Made by a program: the position numbers and the translations under genes
In this document: positions 9,070 through 17,379 of the stretch, in pieces
Layout: each line of letters begins with the position of its first letter
Position numbering within the stretch: position 1 is the stretch's first letter
Notes under the pieces: model-generated
What the model saw: the letters and a program-made list of their open reading frames with translations, nothing else
What the model was told of the DNA's origin: nothing
The model's database searches: none
Source: a virus
Virus record (IMG/VR): IMGVR_UViG_3300020152_000004
Span: 1-56,832 of that record
Reading direction: 5' to 3' (one strand)
Length of the DNA: 56,832 nt

Positions 9070-9785
9070 TGAGCGCCGGGATGATGCCGGCGGCTGCCGA
9101 ACCGCAGCCGTCGCGCAACCTCGATCTCCTCGCGCCAAAGGTGCGCGCTGCGGTGCAAGCAGCGATCGCGGAGTGCAACGCGCCCGGCGGGCCCGGGGAT
9201 GTCCTGCTCTACGAGGCGATGCGATCGGCCGAGCTGCAGGCGATCTACTACGCGCGCGGCCGCACCGTGAAGCCGCCCTATCAGACCGTCACGAACGCGA
9301 AGAGCAACCTGTACAGCTGGCACGGGTTCGGGCTCGCCGTCGACGTTGTGCACCGGATACTGCTCTGGTCGCCGCCTGCGGCTTGGTGGCATGCCGTCGC
9401 GAAGATCTTCAAGAAGCACGGACTCGACTGGGGCGGCGACTGGCATCAAGTCGATCTGCCGCATTTCCAGTGGGGCACGCTCCGGAAGTCGCCGAGCGAT
9501 CGCGCGCGTCAGCTGCTCGCCGACGGCGGGCTCGCTGCCGTGTGGAAAGAGGTCGGCGCCGACGGTCCGCCTGTACCCGCGGTCCTGTCCCCGCAACGCG
9601 CACGGATCCTCACGCTCGGACTCAAGGGCGACGACGTCGCGGAGCTGCAGCTGAAGCTCGGCGTACCGGTCACGCGCGTGTTCGACGCGGACACGGATGC
9701 GCGCGTGCGAGCCGTGCAGCGCCGCCACGGACTCGCCGTCGACGGCGACGTCGGTCCGAAGACCCGCGCCGTGCTCGGACTTTGA
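9069..9785 (+). CDS. Endolysin: M15 D,D/L,D-peptidase with peptidoglycan-binding domain
   Basis: 238 residues. The N-terminal domain carries the M15 (VanY/L-alanyl-D-glutamate peptidase) zinc site: SWHGFGLAVDVV gives His85 and Asp92, and DLPHFQW gives His132. The C-terminal 65 residues (LGLKGDDVAELQLKLGV to VDGDVGPKTRAVLGL) are a peptidoglycan-binding-1 module. The protein should cut peptide cross-links or stems of murein during lysis. No signal peptide is seen, so export should depend on the upstream holin. Confidence 0.92.
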   Translation: MSAGMMPAAAEPQPSRNLDLLAPKVRAAVQAAIAECNAPGGPGDVLLYEAMRSAELQAIYYARGRTVKPPYQTVTNAKSNLYSWHGFGLAVDVVHRILLWSPPAAWWHAVAKIFKKHGLDWGGDWHQVDLPHFQWGTLRKSPSDRARQLLADGGLAAVWKEVGADGPPVPAVLSPQRARILTLGLKGDDVAELQLKLGVPVTRVFDADTDARVRAVQRRHGLAVDGDVGPKTRAVLGL

Positions 9786-9793
9786 GGCTGCTG

Positions 9794-9880
9794 ATGCTCA
9801 TCGTCGAAATGGCCGTGCTATTGGCGATTTTGCTCTTTCTGGCTTGGCAAAGGCTGGCGGAGAAGGGAGCAGCATGGTGA
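9794..9880 (+). CDS. Possible 28-residue membrane peptide
   Basis: Short frame between endolysin and the spanin-like gene: one hydrophobic helix (VEMAVLLAILLFLAW) and a short basic end. Its stop overlaps the next ATG region. It resembles tiny lysis-cassette membrane peptides, but the size makes the call weak. Confidence 0.35.
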   Translation: MLIVEMAVLLAILLFLAWQRLAEKGAAW

Positions 9881-10605
9881 TGCGGCGGCTTCGCCCATAC
9901 CTGATCGGGGGAGCCGTAGCGGTCCTCGCGATCGCGCTTCTTCTCGTTTACCGGGCAGGCAAGGATGCGCAACGCGTTGCGGATCAAGTCACGATCCAGC
10001 AGGCGCAGCTGGAGCGTGAGAACGCCATCGCGCGCGCGGACTCGAGCCGCCGGTTGTGGCAGGCCGATTCCGCCGTCGCATACCGCCGCGTCCAGCAGCT
10101 CGAGCTCGCGGCGATCCAGCTGACGGACTCACTCCGGATCCAGCGCCGCATGACGGCCGAGCTGGTCATCCGAACCGACACGTTGCGCGCGCGCATCGCT
10201 GCCGCGCCGGTTCCGGATAGCGCGGGCGTGCGGCGCCAGGCGTTCCACGCGGAGCAGCCGCCGATCACGGTAGACGTCGACGTCGAGGCCCGCCCCGACT
10301 CGATCCTGGCGCTCATACGGGCATCGCTCGCGCCGATCCGGCTGAATGTCACCGGCGGATGCGTTGATCAGCCCGGATCCGTACGGGCCGCGTACGTGAC
10401 GGCGTCTGCGCAGGGCTTCCCGAACATCGATGTCGGCTCCTCCACCTTCGCTCCGGACGTGTGCAATCCGCTGCCGGTCCCTGAGCATCGCACGCTCGGT
10501 GATAAGGTGCGCACCGGCATTCCGTGGGCGGTGGCCGGCGGCGCTGCAGTGCTCCTCTGGAATGACATCAAGGATGTAGTGACATCCATCCTCGGAAAGG
10601 AATAG
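9874..10605 (+). CDS. Spanin-like membrane-anchored coiled-coil protein
   Basis: 243 residues from the ATG at 9874 (GGGAG ribosome site 5 nt upstream). An N-terminal membrane anchor (about 8-26) is followed by a long Gln/Arg/Ala-rich coiled coil (about 28-110), then a periplasm-type region with two Cys and a second hydrophobic stretch near 213-228. Position after the endolysin and this layout match an inner-membrane spanin (Rz type). No lipoprotein partner is visible, so it could be a divergent one-protein spanin or another lysis accessory protein. Confidence 0.55.
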   Translation: MVMRRLRPYLIGGAVAVLAIALLLVYRAGKDAQRVADQVTIQQAQLERENAIARADSSRRLWQADSAVAYRRVQQLELAAIQLTDSLRIQRRMTAELVIRTDTLRARIAAAPVPDSAGVRRQAFHAEQPPITVDVDVEARPDSILALIRASLAPIRLNVTGGCVDQPGSVRAAYVTASAQGFPNIDVGSSTFAPDVCNPLPVPEHRTLGDKVRTGIPWAVAGGAAVLLWNDIKDVVTSILGKE

Positions 10606-10608
10606 ATC

Positions 10609-11157
10609 ATGGCCATCGTAGCGACCGACATTCTGTTCAAGCTCTCGCGCACTGCAGGCTCTGCCGGCGACGCAGGCTCGAGCACGCCCGCGGCATCGCT
10701 CGGCAAGTACATCTCGACCACGGCCATCGACCTGGGCACGCCGCTGAACAACCTCTTCGACGATATCTCGGGCGACGAGGCCGCGGCAGGCCGGGTCGAG
10801 TATCGCTGCTTCTTCGTGCACAACAACCACGCGACGCTCGCGCTGCTCGTTCCCGTGCGTGCGTGGATCAGCGCGGATGCGGCGGGTGGCGCCGCATGGG
10901 CGATCGGCCTGGACCCCGCTGGCGTCACGGCAAAGGGAAGCGCCTCGGCCCAGGCGGCCGAGATCGCGGACGAGACCACCGCTCCGTCCGGCGTCTCGTT
11001 CAGCGCGCCGACTGACAAAGCCGGCGGGCTGGTTATCGCCAGCATCCCGGCCCAGTCGGTCGTGGCGATCTGGGTCCGTCGCACAATCACAGCAGGAACC
11101 GCTGCGGTGGATGCCGACAGCGTCACCCTGCGCGTCGAGGGAGACACCGCCGCATGA
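10609..11157 (+). CDS. Putative virion or accessory structural protein
   Basis: 182 residues, beta-rich and Ala/Thr-rich, with no signal peptide or catalytic motif. The segment AGRVEYRCFFVHNNHATLALLV looks like an immunoglobulin-like beta sandwich. A good ribosome site (AAGGA) precedes it and its stop overlaps the next gene. Position among surface proteins suggests a decoration or fibre component; the function is not known. Confidence 0.5.
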   Translation: MAIVATDILFKLSRTAGSAGDAGSSTPAASLGKYISTTAIDLGTPLNNLFDDISGDEAAAGRVEYRCFFVHNNHATLALLVPVRAWISADAAGGAAWAIGLDPAGVTAKGSASAQAAEIADETTAPSGVSFSAPTDKAGGLVIASIPAQSVVAIWVRRTITAGTAAVDADSVTLRVEGDTAA

Positions 11158-12185
11158 CATGGAATCCGAGAAGCATCGTGAAGGTGGCAGCCCTGGTCGT
11201 ACTGGCGCTGCTGGCCATTGCACTTCCTGCAGCTGCACAAACGCGTGCGCAGGCGGACAGCCTGCGCGCGAAGATGGTGAGTGCCTGCGGCGCCGCGAAG
11301 GCCGCGGACACGCAGCTGACAAAGGCCGTCGCCGCGGATTCGGCGACGCGCGACGTGCAGTTCACGGAGCTCATCCGCTCCCGCGGCTTCGTGCGCTCGA
11401 GCATCACGCAGTGCACGAGCTCGATTGCGTACTTCGATCAGTTGCTCGGCCGGGCGCCAGCGCCTGCGCCGGTACCGCCGGCTCCGCCGTCGACGGGGTC
11501 GCCATTCTTCGCGGACGACGGCACAACACTCACGGGCACCGGGCGCTGGACGGAGTTCAACCAGGTGTCGCGCGTCACGTTCGACGGTGGCCCTGCGTTG
11601 CGGTTCCGCTATCGGGCGAACCCGATCGGCGAGGACGGCTGGAGCGAGCTGCGCCTGCAGCTGACGCCGGACGCTGCGTCAGCCCCGACCGAGGTGTGGA
11701 TGGAGTACGAGTGGCATGTGCCGCTCAACTACCAGCACCGCGGCGGTGCTCCCACGAATAACAAATTCATGACGCTCTGGGCGGAGACGTACAGCGGCGG
11801 GCGGGACGCGCAGTTCTACCTGTCGCTCGAGCGCCAGTCGGACACGTCCTCGCGCCTCGCAATCATTTCCATCCACGGCGACGACCCGCGGCGGAACACG
11901 GAGCGCGGCTGGTTCGAGGCGTCGAACTTCGTCACGCCTGCCGACTTCGGGAAATGGATGAAGGTCCGCATCCATGCTCGAATCGCGAGGGACGGCGGTG
12001 TCCGGGTGTGGAAGAACGGTCAGCTATTCGTGCAGACCGGGCCGTACAACATGGTCTCGGCCGGCGCGAATCTGAACTACTTCCGGCACGGCTACCTGAT
12101 GGGCTGGAGCAACAGCGGCTTCACGCAGCAGACCGACTTCCATATCCGGAACTTGGAGATCTTCCGGGTCAACCCCGGCTGGTGA
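11154..12185 (+). CDS. Secreted polysaccharide-lyase/lectin-like protein
   Basis: 343 residues. The N-terminus is a Sec signal peptide: basic start, hydrophobic core AALVVLALLAIALP, and a probable cut after AAA before QT at about residue 28. A short helical region (about 30-100) and a Pro/Ala linker lead to a beta-jelly-roll domain (about 115-343) with WMEYEWHVPLNYQHRGG, NKFMTLWAETYSGG and a C-terminal DFHIRNLEIF strand. This is the layout of concanavalin-A-like polysaccharide lyases. The family is inferred from pattern, not proven. A Sec-exported protein among phage late genes is unusual and suggests action at or outside the host surface. Confidence 0.6.
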   Translation: MTWNPRSIVKVAALVVLALLAIALPAAAQTRAQADSLRAKMVSACGAAKAADTQLTKAVAADSATRDVQFTELIRSRGFVRSSITQCTSSIAYFDQLLGRAPAPAPVPPAPPSTGSPFFADDGTTLTGTGRWTEFNQVSRVTFDGGPALRFRYRANPIGEDGWSELRLQLTPDAASAPTEVWMEYEWHVPLNYQHRGGAPTNNKFMTLWAETYSGGRDAQFYLSLERQSDTSSRLAIISIHGDDPRRNTERGWFEASNFVTPADFGKWMKVRIHARIARDGGVRVWKNGQLFVQTGPYNMVSAGANLNYFRHGYLMGWSNSGFTQQTDFHIRNLEIFRVNPGW

Positions 12186-12190
12186 GCTGA

Positions 12191-13549
12191 ATGGCGTTCT
12201 CCGACAATTTCAACCGGGCTGACGGTACCGTAGGCACTACGAACTACGATACCGTCACCGGATTCAACCTCTGCAACATCTTCAGCAATGGCTTTCGAGG
12301 GAATGGTGATCTCTCGATGGCTCTGGTGAAGACGTCTGCTGAGGACTTCGGAGACGACCAGGAAACGCAGTTTACCGTCGTATCCGTCGGCACCGGCGAC
12401 ATCATCGGCATGGTGGTGCGCGGATCGACAGCTGGCACCGGCTACCTGTTCTGGCTGGACGGCGTCGCGGAAGCCTCCCGAGGCATATACCGCTTCGCCA
12501 GCGCTGCGTCGATGACAAAGATCAGCGGCAGTACTCAGATCATCGATGCAGTGGCTGGCGATGTCGTTCGGTTCAGGGCAGAGGGGAATACCCTCACGGT
12601 CTATGTGAATGGAGTCGCAGTCGCGACCGCCACGGACTCCACATACACGACGGGCCAGCCTGGCATCTGGTACGCTCGCTCGAATATCAACGCTTCGCGC
12701 GCGGACGACTTCTCGGCCCAATCACTCAGCAGCACGACGCCTGTCGGCCGAGATCTCACGTCGACGGCCCGCGTCCGGAATGCGATCGGACGGTCAGCAA
12801 CCTCGACTGCGAATGTCCGCGGCACGTCGACCAGGTCGGTCACGCACACGGCAAACGTACGGGCAACGGCGACCCGGTCTATCACATCGGCCGCCAACGT
12901 TCGGAACGCCTCGGGCCGATCGGGAACGTTCGAGTCCTCGGTGCGAGATCTCGCCGGCCGCGATGCGCAACTCGACGCCAATGTGCGCGCCGCGGCGGGG
13001 CAATCCGCGCAAGCCACCGCGAACATCAGGAACGTGGTCGGACGCGACCTGGGCGTCGCTGCGGATGTCGAGGGGGTGGCCGGGACTGTCGGCCGATCGA
13101 TCGAGTTCGCCGCCTCGATCCGTACCACTGCCGGTCAGGAAGCGGAGCTCGCTGCGAGCGTCCGGGCGACTGTCACCCGCTCAGGCACGGTCGCCGCCAA
13201 TGTGCGCGCCGCATCAGGAAGGGATCTGACAGTCGGCGGCGGGGTCCGGGGCCCGGCCGGAAGGAGTGTCACGGCCTCGAGTGACATCCGAGGCACCGTC
13301 CAGAGGACCGGGTCCTTCTCGGCGAGCCTGCGTGAACTGACCGGCCGCAGTCTCGGTACATCCGCGAACGTGCGCATGCTGGTCGGCCGAACAATCGAGT
13401 TGCGAGCCAGGCTGGGCGACGCTCCGGAAATTCCGCGGCCTGGCACCATCACATTGACGTTGCTCGAGAGAACAGCCACTGCAGAGGCTCTCACCCGTGA
13501 CACATCGATCACAGTGCTCGAGCGCGGTCTCACCATCGGAGTCGAATAA
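12191..13549 (+). CDS. Lectin-domain protein with sixteen 14-residue repeats
   Basis: 452 residues. Residues 1-180 form a LamG/concanavalin-A-like domain (DNFNRADGTVG start, FRAEGNTLTVYVNGV strand). Residues 186-411 are a tandem array of about sixteen 14-residue units with pattern G-R-[ST]-x4-[AS]-x-[VI]-R-x3; one unit carries a 3-residue insert. The C-terminal 40 residues form two short similar strands (ITLTLLERT, SITVLERG). The regular alternation suggests a stacked beta fibre or shaft carrying the lectin head. It is probably a virion or cell-surface fibre. No known fibre family is recognised. Confidence 0.6.
   Translation: MAFSDNFNRADGTVGTTNYDTVTGFNLCNIFSNGFRGNGDLSMALVKTSAEDFGDDQETQFTVVSVGTGDIIGMVVRGSTAGTGYLFWLDGVAEASRGIYRFASAASMTKISGSTQIIDAVAGDVVRFRAEGNTLTVYVNGVAVATATDSTYTTGQPGIWYARSNINASRADDFSAQSLSSTTPVGRDLTSTARVRNAIGRSATSTANVRGTSTRSVTHTANVRATATRSITSAANVRNASGRSGTFESSVRDLAGRDAQLDANVRAAAGQSAQATANIRNVVGRDLGVAADVEGVAGTVGRSIEFAASIRTTAGQEAELAASVRATVTRSGTVAANVRAASGRDLTVGGGVRGPAGRSVTASSDIRGTVQRTGSFSASLRELTGRSLGTSANVRMLVGRTIELRARLGDAPEIPRPGTITLTLLERTATAEALTRDTSITVLERGLTIGVE
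12746..13423 (+). repeat. Coding tandem repeat, 42-bp period, about 16 units
   Basis: In-frame repeat encoding 14-residue units that start with Gly-Arg or Thr-Arg and carry a Val-Arg pair near position 10-11. The nucleotide copies have diverged while the amino-acid pattern stays, so the repeat is under protein-level selection. Confidence 0.85.
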
Positions 13550-13860
13550 TGGCCAGAATCGGGTCCACCGTCCGGCTGACTTTCACGTTCCGCGCCTTCC
13601 CCGTGCCTCCGGCAACGGTAGGGGAGCTGGCCGACTCGAGCACGCCGGTCATGATCCAGCCGATGAAGGGGAAGAAGGCGATCGGCAGCCCGATCAACCT
13701 GATGGAGGCCGGCGGCTCACACCCCAGCCTGGGCGTCTACCAGTACGACTACGTCATCCCGGACGTCGACGCACCGGTGATCACGATCGAGGCGACCGGC
13801 ACCATCGAAGGGACGCCGTCAGTGGCGCGGGAAGGGATTCCGATCAGCTGGGGGGCGTAG
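13549..13860 (+). CDS. Small structural-type hypothetical protein
   Basis: 103 residues, beta-rich (STVRLTFTFRAFPVPP, VYQYDYVIPDVDAPVITIEA). It follows the repeat protein with a TAATG overlap and is the last gene of the rightward late transcript. It ends 17 nt inside the convergent reverse-strand gene. Possibly a fibre-associated domain; no family recognised. Confidence 0.55.
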   Translation: MARIGSTVRLTFTFRAFPVPPATVGELADSSTPVMIQPMKGKKAIGSPINLMEAGGSHPSLGVYQYDYVIPDVDAPVITIEATGTIEGTPSVAREGIPISWGA

Positions 13861-15844
13861 CGGATTTAAGATGATCAGGAAGGTACTGGCTGTGCGTGCG
13901 TTTGAGGTAGTCCAATCCTGCCGCACGATCAGCGGTAAACTGCAGCTTTTCCTCGAACATCTTCAAGCGCGCCTTACAGTCGTTGATGACCTCTGACCAT
14001 GATTTGACCCACACCGTCATCCGCAGCTGGGAGTTCTGGTAGAGGATACCGCGTGGCCGGTTGTCCTGCTGAATCTCACTACGTACGTCGGGATGGATGT
14101 CATTCGAGACAGCCCAGAACACCCACTTCGTTTCAAGATCCCGAAATCTCTCGTCGCGTTGAACCGCCAAGGCATAGCTCTTAATCTGTTGAGCCACATT
14201 CGGAGTGATTTTCTGCCTGGGTCGTTTTAGCTCGACAACCAAATGCTCTCGCTTGCTGGCATCCTGATGGTAGATGAGCCGTGACAACATCAAGTCGATG
14301 ATACCGTCGGATCCATCGCTGCGCACCACGGGAACATGGGCATCTGTTTTCTCGCCCTCGTCCTGAAGTGGGTCCTCTACTGGCCGCAGGTGCGTGGATC
14401 GATGCTGGAGAAGCACTTCATTCAATGACTCATCGTCGACAGTCAGATTGTACTCCTCTCCGAATATCCACGTCTCTCGCGCTAGGATCCGATGCAGTTC
14501 CTTACGTTCGAGTAGGGTTTTCTTTGAGACAGGATCGTAAAGCAGGATTTCTAGCCCGCGGATAAACTCCAACCGTTCCGCAACCATATTGGCGGCCTCA
14601 ATGACCGCCGAGAGTGATGTCCGTTCTAGAAGTCGGGCAAGCTCATTCTGTTTGTCCGAGGGCAAGGCCAAGACATCGCGGAAGATGCGCTGCAGCGCTT
14701 CTGGGTTCTCCTTAAGGGCGCCTTTAAGTAGTTCGAACGAAAACTTCTTGCTGGTGGGATCTGCCTCTGCGAACGAAGGCATATAGTTGTTGACGTTGAT
14801 CGCGAGAACGTCGAACATCTGCCGTTCGACCTGCTCGACCACGTCCCTCGGCTGGCCTTGATACGGGTATACCTTGTCTCGCTTCCATTCCTCCACGAGA
14901 TCCGCTCGTTGCTCTGCCGCGCGCGCTCTAAAATGATCGCGAAGCTGCTTTTTCGCGGCGGCAACAATGGGCTCAAGCACCGGATTCTCTGGTCCCAGTT
15001 CCAACAAGTTGGCTTCTTCGAGTTCCTTAATATAAGAGGTTCGCAAATAGCAAGTATACGAAAACCCCGGCGCATGAATCCGCGGCTGGAAAGAGAACAA
15101 AGAGAACCCATTCGCGTCACACAAATGCAACGATCTACTAAATTCGGTCTTCCACTCGACGATCGTTAGCACCATGTCGTGGATCCATGTGCCACCCGGA
15201 ACCTGTACGGAATCAAGCCTGTATTCTTGAACGTGCAGCTCAAGGTCTGCTGGATGCAGGCGGCTCTTGTGGTATACGACCGAGATGTCCGGGTAGTTGC
15301 GGAGATATAGTGCAAAGAGCTCCAGCAGTTCTTCGCGGGTCGATTGCTTCAAAAGGTGCGCAAGGTTGGGACGCACGCTGCCGATAGACACCGTGGTTCC
15401 TGTCTGGGTATCATCGCTCGGGATCGAATCGGAGATGTCGAATTGACGGATATCCTGCTTTGATCCCTTGATTCTGAACTCCTGCAGGCGACCAGGTTCC
15501 CCCGTGACGGTTCTCCACTCGACGTCCTCACCTAGTGCGTAGGCCCTTAACCTGCCTTTGCCTTCCTTCCCATGAATGGTTCGGCCGCGCGTGCGAGTTT
15601 TCTGACGGTTTCTCTTCCATGAACCGCCAATGCTCCCAAAGCCCGCCTCGGCGTCAGCTTCGGTCATCCCTGTACCGTTATCGGTGACCGTTATGCCGGC
15701 GATGCTCCCGTTCAACAGACTCTGGTCAAAATCGACCCGGATCAGCGTCGCATCAGCGTCGAGCGCATTCCAAACCAGTTCCGCCAAGGCGACAACGGGG
15801 CGGGCGTTCGTGAGCGCGTGAACGTGGTCGGATGCTACCTTCAT
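13844..15844 (-). CDS. GHKL ATPase fused to PD-(D/E)XK nuclease (putative defence protein)
   Basis: 666 residues from the ATG at 15844. N-terminal GHKL (MutL/Hsp90/gyrase-type) ATPase: N-box ELVWNALDADA with Glu22, Asn26, Asp29; Bergerat D-x-G-x-G at 55-59 (TVTDNGTGM); flexible G2 lid GKEGKGRLRAY near 92-101; GTTVSIG further on. A long helical middle leads to a C-terminal PD-(D/E)XK nuclease: Asp517 (GIIDLMLS), Glu538-x-Lys540 (VVELKRP), Gln552/553 with Tyr557. GHKL ATPases with endonuclease partners are known from restriction-type systems related to MORC/MutL. It is the last gene of the reverse operon, starting 11 nt after the previous stop. A TTG start overlapping the upstream TGA is an alternative. 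Confidence 0.85.
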   Translation of the reverse strand: MKVASDHVHALTNARPVVALAELVWNALDADATLIRVDFDQSLLNGSIAGITVTDNGTGMTEADAEAGFGSIGGSWKRNRQKTRTRGRTIHGKEGKGRLRAYALGEDVEWRTVTGEPGRLQEFRIKGSKQDIRQFDISDSIPSDDTQTGTTVSIGSVRPNLAHLLKQSTREELLELFALYLRNYPDISVVYHKSRLHPADLELHVQEYRLDSVQVPGGTWIHDMVLTIVEWKTEFSRSLHLCDANGFSLFSFQPRIHAPGFSYTCYLRTSYIKELEEANLLELGPENPVLEPIVAAAKKQLRDHFRARAAEQRADLVEEWKRDKVYPYQGQPRDVVEQVERQMFDVLAINVNNYMPSFAEADPTSKKFSFELLKGALKENPEALQRIFRDVLALPSDKQNELARLLERTSLSAVIEAANMVAERLEFIRGLEILLYDPVSKKTLLERKELHRILARETWIFGEEYNLTVDDESLNEVLLQHRSTHLRPVEDPLQDEGEKTDAHVPVVRSDGSDGIIDLMLSRLIYHQDASKREHLVVELKRPRQKITPNVAQQIKSYALAVQRDERFRDLETKWVFWAVSNDIHPDVRSEIQQDNRPRGILYQNSQLRMTVWVKSWSEVINDCKARLKMFEEKLQFTADRAAGLDYLKRTHSQYLPDHLKSATPPS

Positions 15845-15855
15845 TGTTACGCGCT

Positions 15856-16125
15856 TCAAGACCCGACCCTCCCTCCAACGGTAGCTGACGAGGCGTCCCT
15901 CCGCCTCGCGTTCTCGACCAACTCCCCGATCGCCGCGAACAGTTCCTCGCTGTCCACATCCGGATCCACCGGAATCACCCCTGAATACCAGCGGTGACGG
16001 TCCGTTCGGCGAAGCCCGACCCACCAAGTGGGGTTCCCGCGCTCGAGCGCCATGCGGCCGCCGATCGGCTCCAGCTCGTATGCGATCTCCCATGTGCCGG
16101 ACGGGCGTTCAACAAAACGGGTCAC
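15856..16125 (-). CDS. Small hypothetical protein of the reverse cassette
   Basis: 89 residues from a GTG whose GTGA overlaps the upstream stop, indicating coupled translation. Trp/Arg-rich beta segments (TWEIAYELEP, TWWVGLRR, RWYSGVIPVD) are followed by a C-terminal helix. No family recognised. Its place directly before the ATPase-nuclease gene suggests a partner or regulator of that protein. Confidence 0.65.
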   Translation of the reverse strand: MTRFVERPSGTWEIAYELEPIGGRMALERGNPTWWVGLRRTDRHRWYSGVIPVDPDVDSEELFAAIGELVENARRRDASSATVGGRVGS

Positions 16126-16802
16126 GGAGTCTCCTCCCGAAGTGACACTCCCGCGGCGCGGGCGGCATCCATCATACTCGTTCTGACAGCGACGTAGTCC
16201 TCAGCACTGTCCATGCTGGCGAACATTGCTCGTAGGTTGGCTTCGGCATTGTCGTCGAGATGAGGCGCTAGTATGAGAATGTTACTCTCAAACGTGCGAT
16301 GAAGAATCATTGCCTTATCTATGATGTTGTAGGAAACAACGCCGAAAAGTGTAACCGCTCCAATCAAAATGAATAGCAAGGCTTGGAGCTTTCGTAGCTC
16401 TTTCCTGTAGACGCGCGCCATCCGCTCAGCCCGTGTATCCACGTCGCCCCGCTCGCCCTCGAGTTCTACGCGCATCTCAAGCTTTCGCGTCAAACGGCGA
16501 GCCTTGGGTTTACTGAACAAGACTCCGACCGCAACCGATGGGAGCATGATAATTAGGTATAGTATCACCATCCCCGGGAGAGGACGGGGATCTAGTGCTG
16601 CCGCGGAGTAGGGAAGATCACGCACATACCGAGAGCCGAGCGTAACACCGTAGGATATTGCGGATGCTACGCGATTGAGGCCGGGCCGCGCGATGAGATC
16701 CCAGATTCCACTTCCAATCACACCTATCGCTAGAGCCCCGAGCGCCGTGACGGCGAACCTGTTCAGCCTCGAAGGCCGATCCCCCGTGCCCATGGACAGC
16801 AT
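16122..16802 (-). CDS. Membrane protein with three predicted helices
   Basis: 226 residues. Hydrophobic segments are seen at about 15-40 (AVTALGALAIGVIGSGIWDLI), 76-97 (GMVILYLIIMLPSVAVGVLF) and 138-160 (ALLFILIGAVTLFGVVSY), the last two separated by a charged, probably cytoplasmic coil. The C-terminal 60 residues form a soluble helical domain (LDDNAEANLRAMFASMDS). No known family is recognised. In an immunity cassette such a protein could be a superinfection-exclusion or membrane effector; that is inference. Confidence 0.7.
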   Translation of the reverse strand: MLSMGTGDRPSRLNRFAVTALGALAIGVIGSGIWDLIARPGLNRVASAISYGVTLGSRYVRDLPYSAAALDPRPLPGMVILYLIIMLPSVAVGVLFSKPKARRLTRKLEMRVELEGERGDVDTRAERMARVYRKELRKLQALLFILIGAVTLFGVVSYNIIDKAMILHRTFESNILILAPHLDDNAEANLRAMFASMDSAEDYVAVRTSMMDAARAAGVSLREETP

Positions 16803-16812
16803 TCAAACGCTC

Positions 16813-17025
16813 CTAATTGTATAAGCCGCGATCGATTCGCATGAGCAGATAGAGCTCCATCCGCTCGATCGCGTGCGTCAGGTCGCACACCGCCCGGGGA
16901 TTACAGCTCCACTCGAGTCGGCTTCTCCTCATCTCGAGGAGACATGCTTCGATGACGTCCCGCTCGGTGAATGGCGAGCACTCGCAGTCCACCAGGAGAT
17001 ACATGTCCTCCCGGCAACCGCTCAT
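16813..17025 (-). CDS. Small Cys-rich hypothetical protein
   Basis: 70 residues from the ATG at 17025, whose ATGA overlaps the upstream stop; a GTG 18 nt further up is possible but lacks the coupling. Mixed helix with four or five Cys (CRED, DCEC, ACLL, SCNP, VCDL). No family recognised. Confidence 0.55.
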   Translation of the reverse strand: MSGCREDMYLLVDCECSPFTERDVIEACLLEMRRSRLEWSCNPRAVCDLTHAIERMELYLLMRIDRGLYN

Positions 17026-17372
17026 GGAACGATCAGCATCCACAGGACGATCGCCACGATCACGAATGCGACCAGTTTGGCGATCTGCGTTTTGGGGCTG
17101 TCCACGGCGGATGCCGCAACAATGCGCTCTGTCTCAGCATTGGTGTGGGCCGCCCATGCCTGCAGTTCCTCGGCGTACATATCCCAGAAACGCTTCGCGT
17201 CGACTTCGGATAGGAGTGCAGCGAAACGTCGTGCCTCGTCGGTATTGTCAATGTCCACCTGGTGCATGTTCAGCCCCGCCGAGGCTGCGGCGTTCAAGGC
17301 TGCGCCGTGGCGAGCCACGAGCGACCGAACGGCGGCACGCTCGAGAGGGTGCGGCACCATCCTGGGATCCAT
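17022..17372 (-). CDS. Tail-anchored membrane protein of the reverse cassette
   Basis: 116 residues from the ATG at 17372 (AGGGA ribosome site just upstream). A soluble helical domain with charged and Ala-rich stretches is followed by a single C-terminal membrane helix (AKLVAFVIVAIVLWMLIVP) that ends the protein, the layout of a tail-anchored protein facing the cytoplasm. An upstream in-frame start at 17438 would sit inside the metallopeptidase reading and is less likely. No family recognised. Confidence 0.65.
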   Translation of the reverse strand: MDPRMVPHPLERAAVRSLVARHGAALNAAASAGLNMHQVDIDNTDEARRFAALLSEVDAKRFWDMYAEELQAWAAHTNAETERIVAASAVDSPKTQIAKLVAFVIVAIVLWMLIVP

Positions 17373-17379
17373 GCTTTCC

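Noticed and set aside
6813-9728. Long antisense frames over tailspike and endolysin
   Set aside because: No recognised domains; Arg/Ala/Val bias mirrors the codon use of the real genes.
12746-13423. CRISPR array suggested by 42-bp periodicity
   Set aside because: Units are contiguous coding repeats without conserved repeat and unique spacer separation.
15187-15821. Small forward frames inside the ATPase-nuclease gene
   Set aside because: Antisense to a gene with clear catalytic motifs, no ribosome sites.
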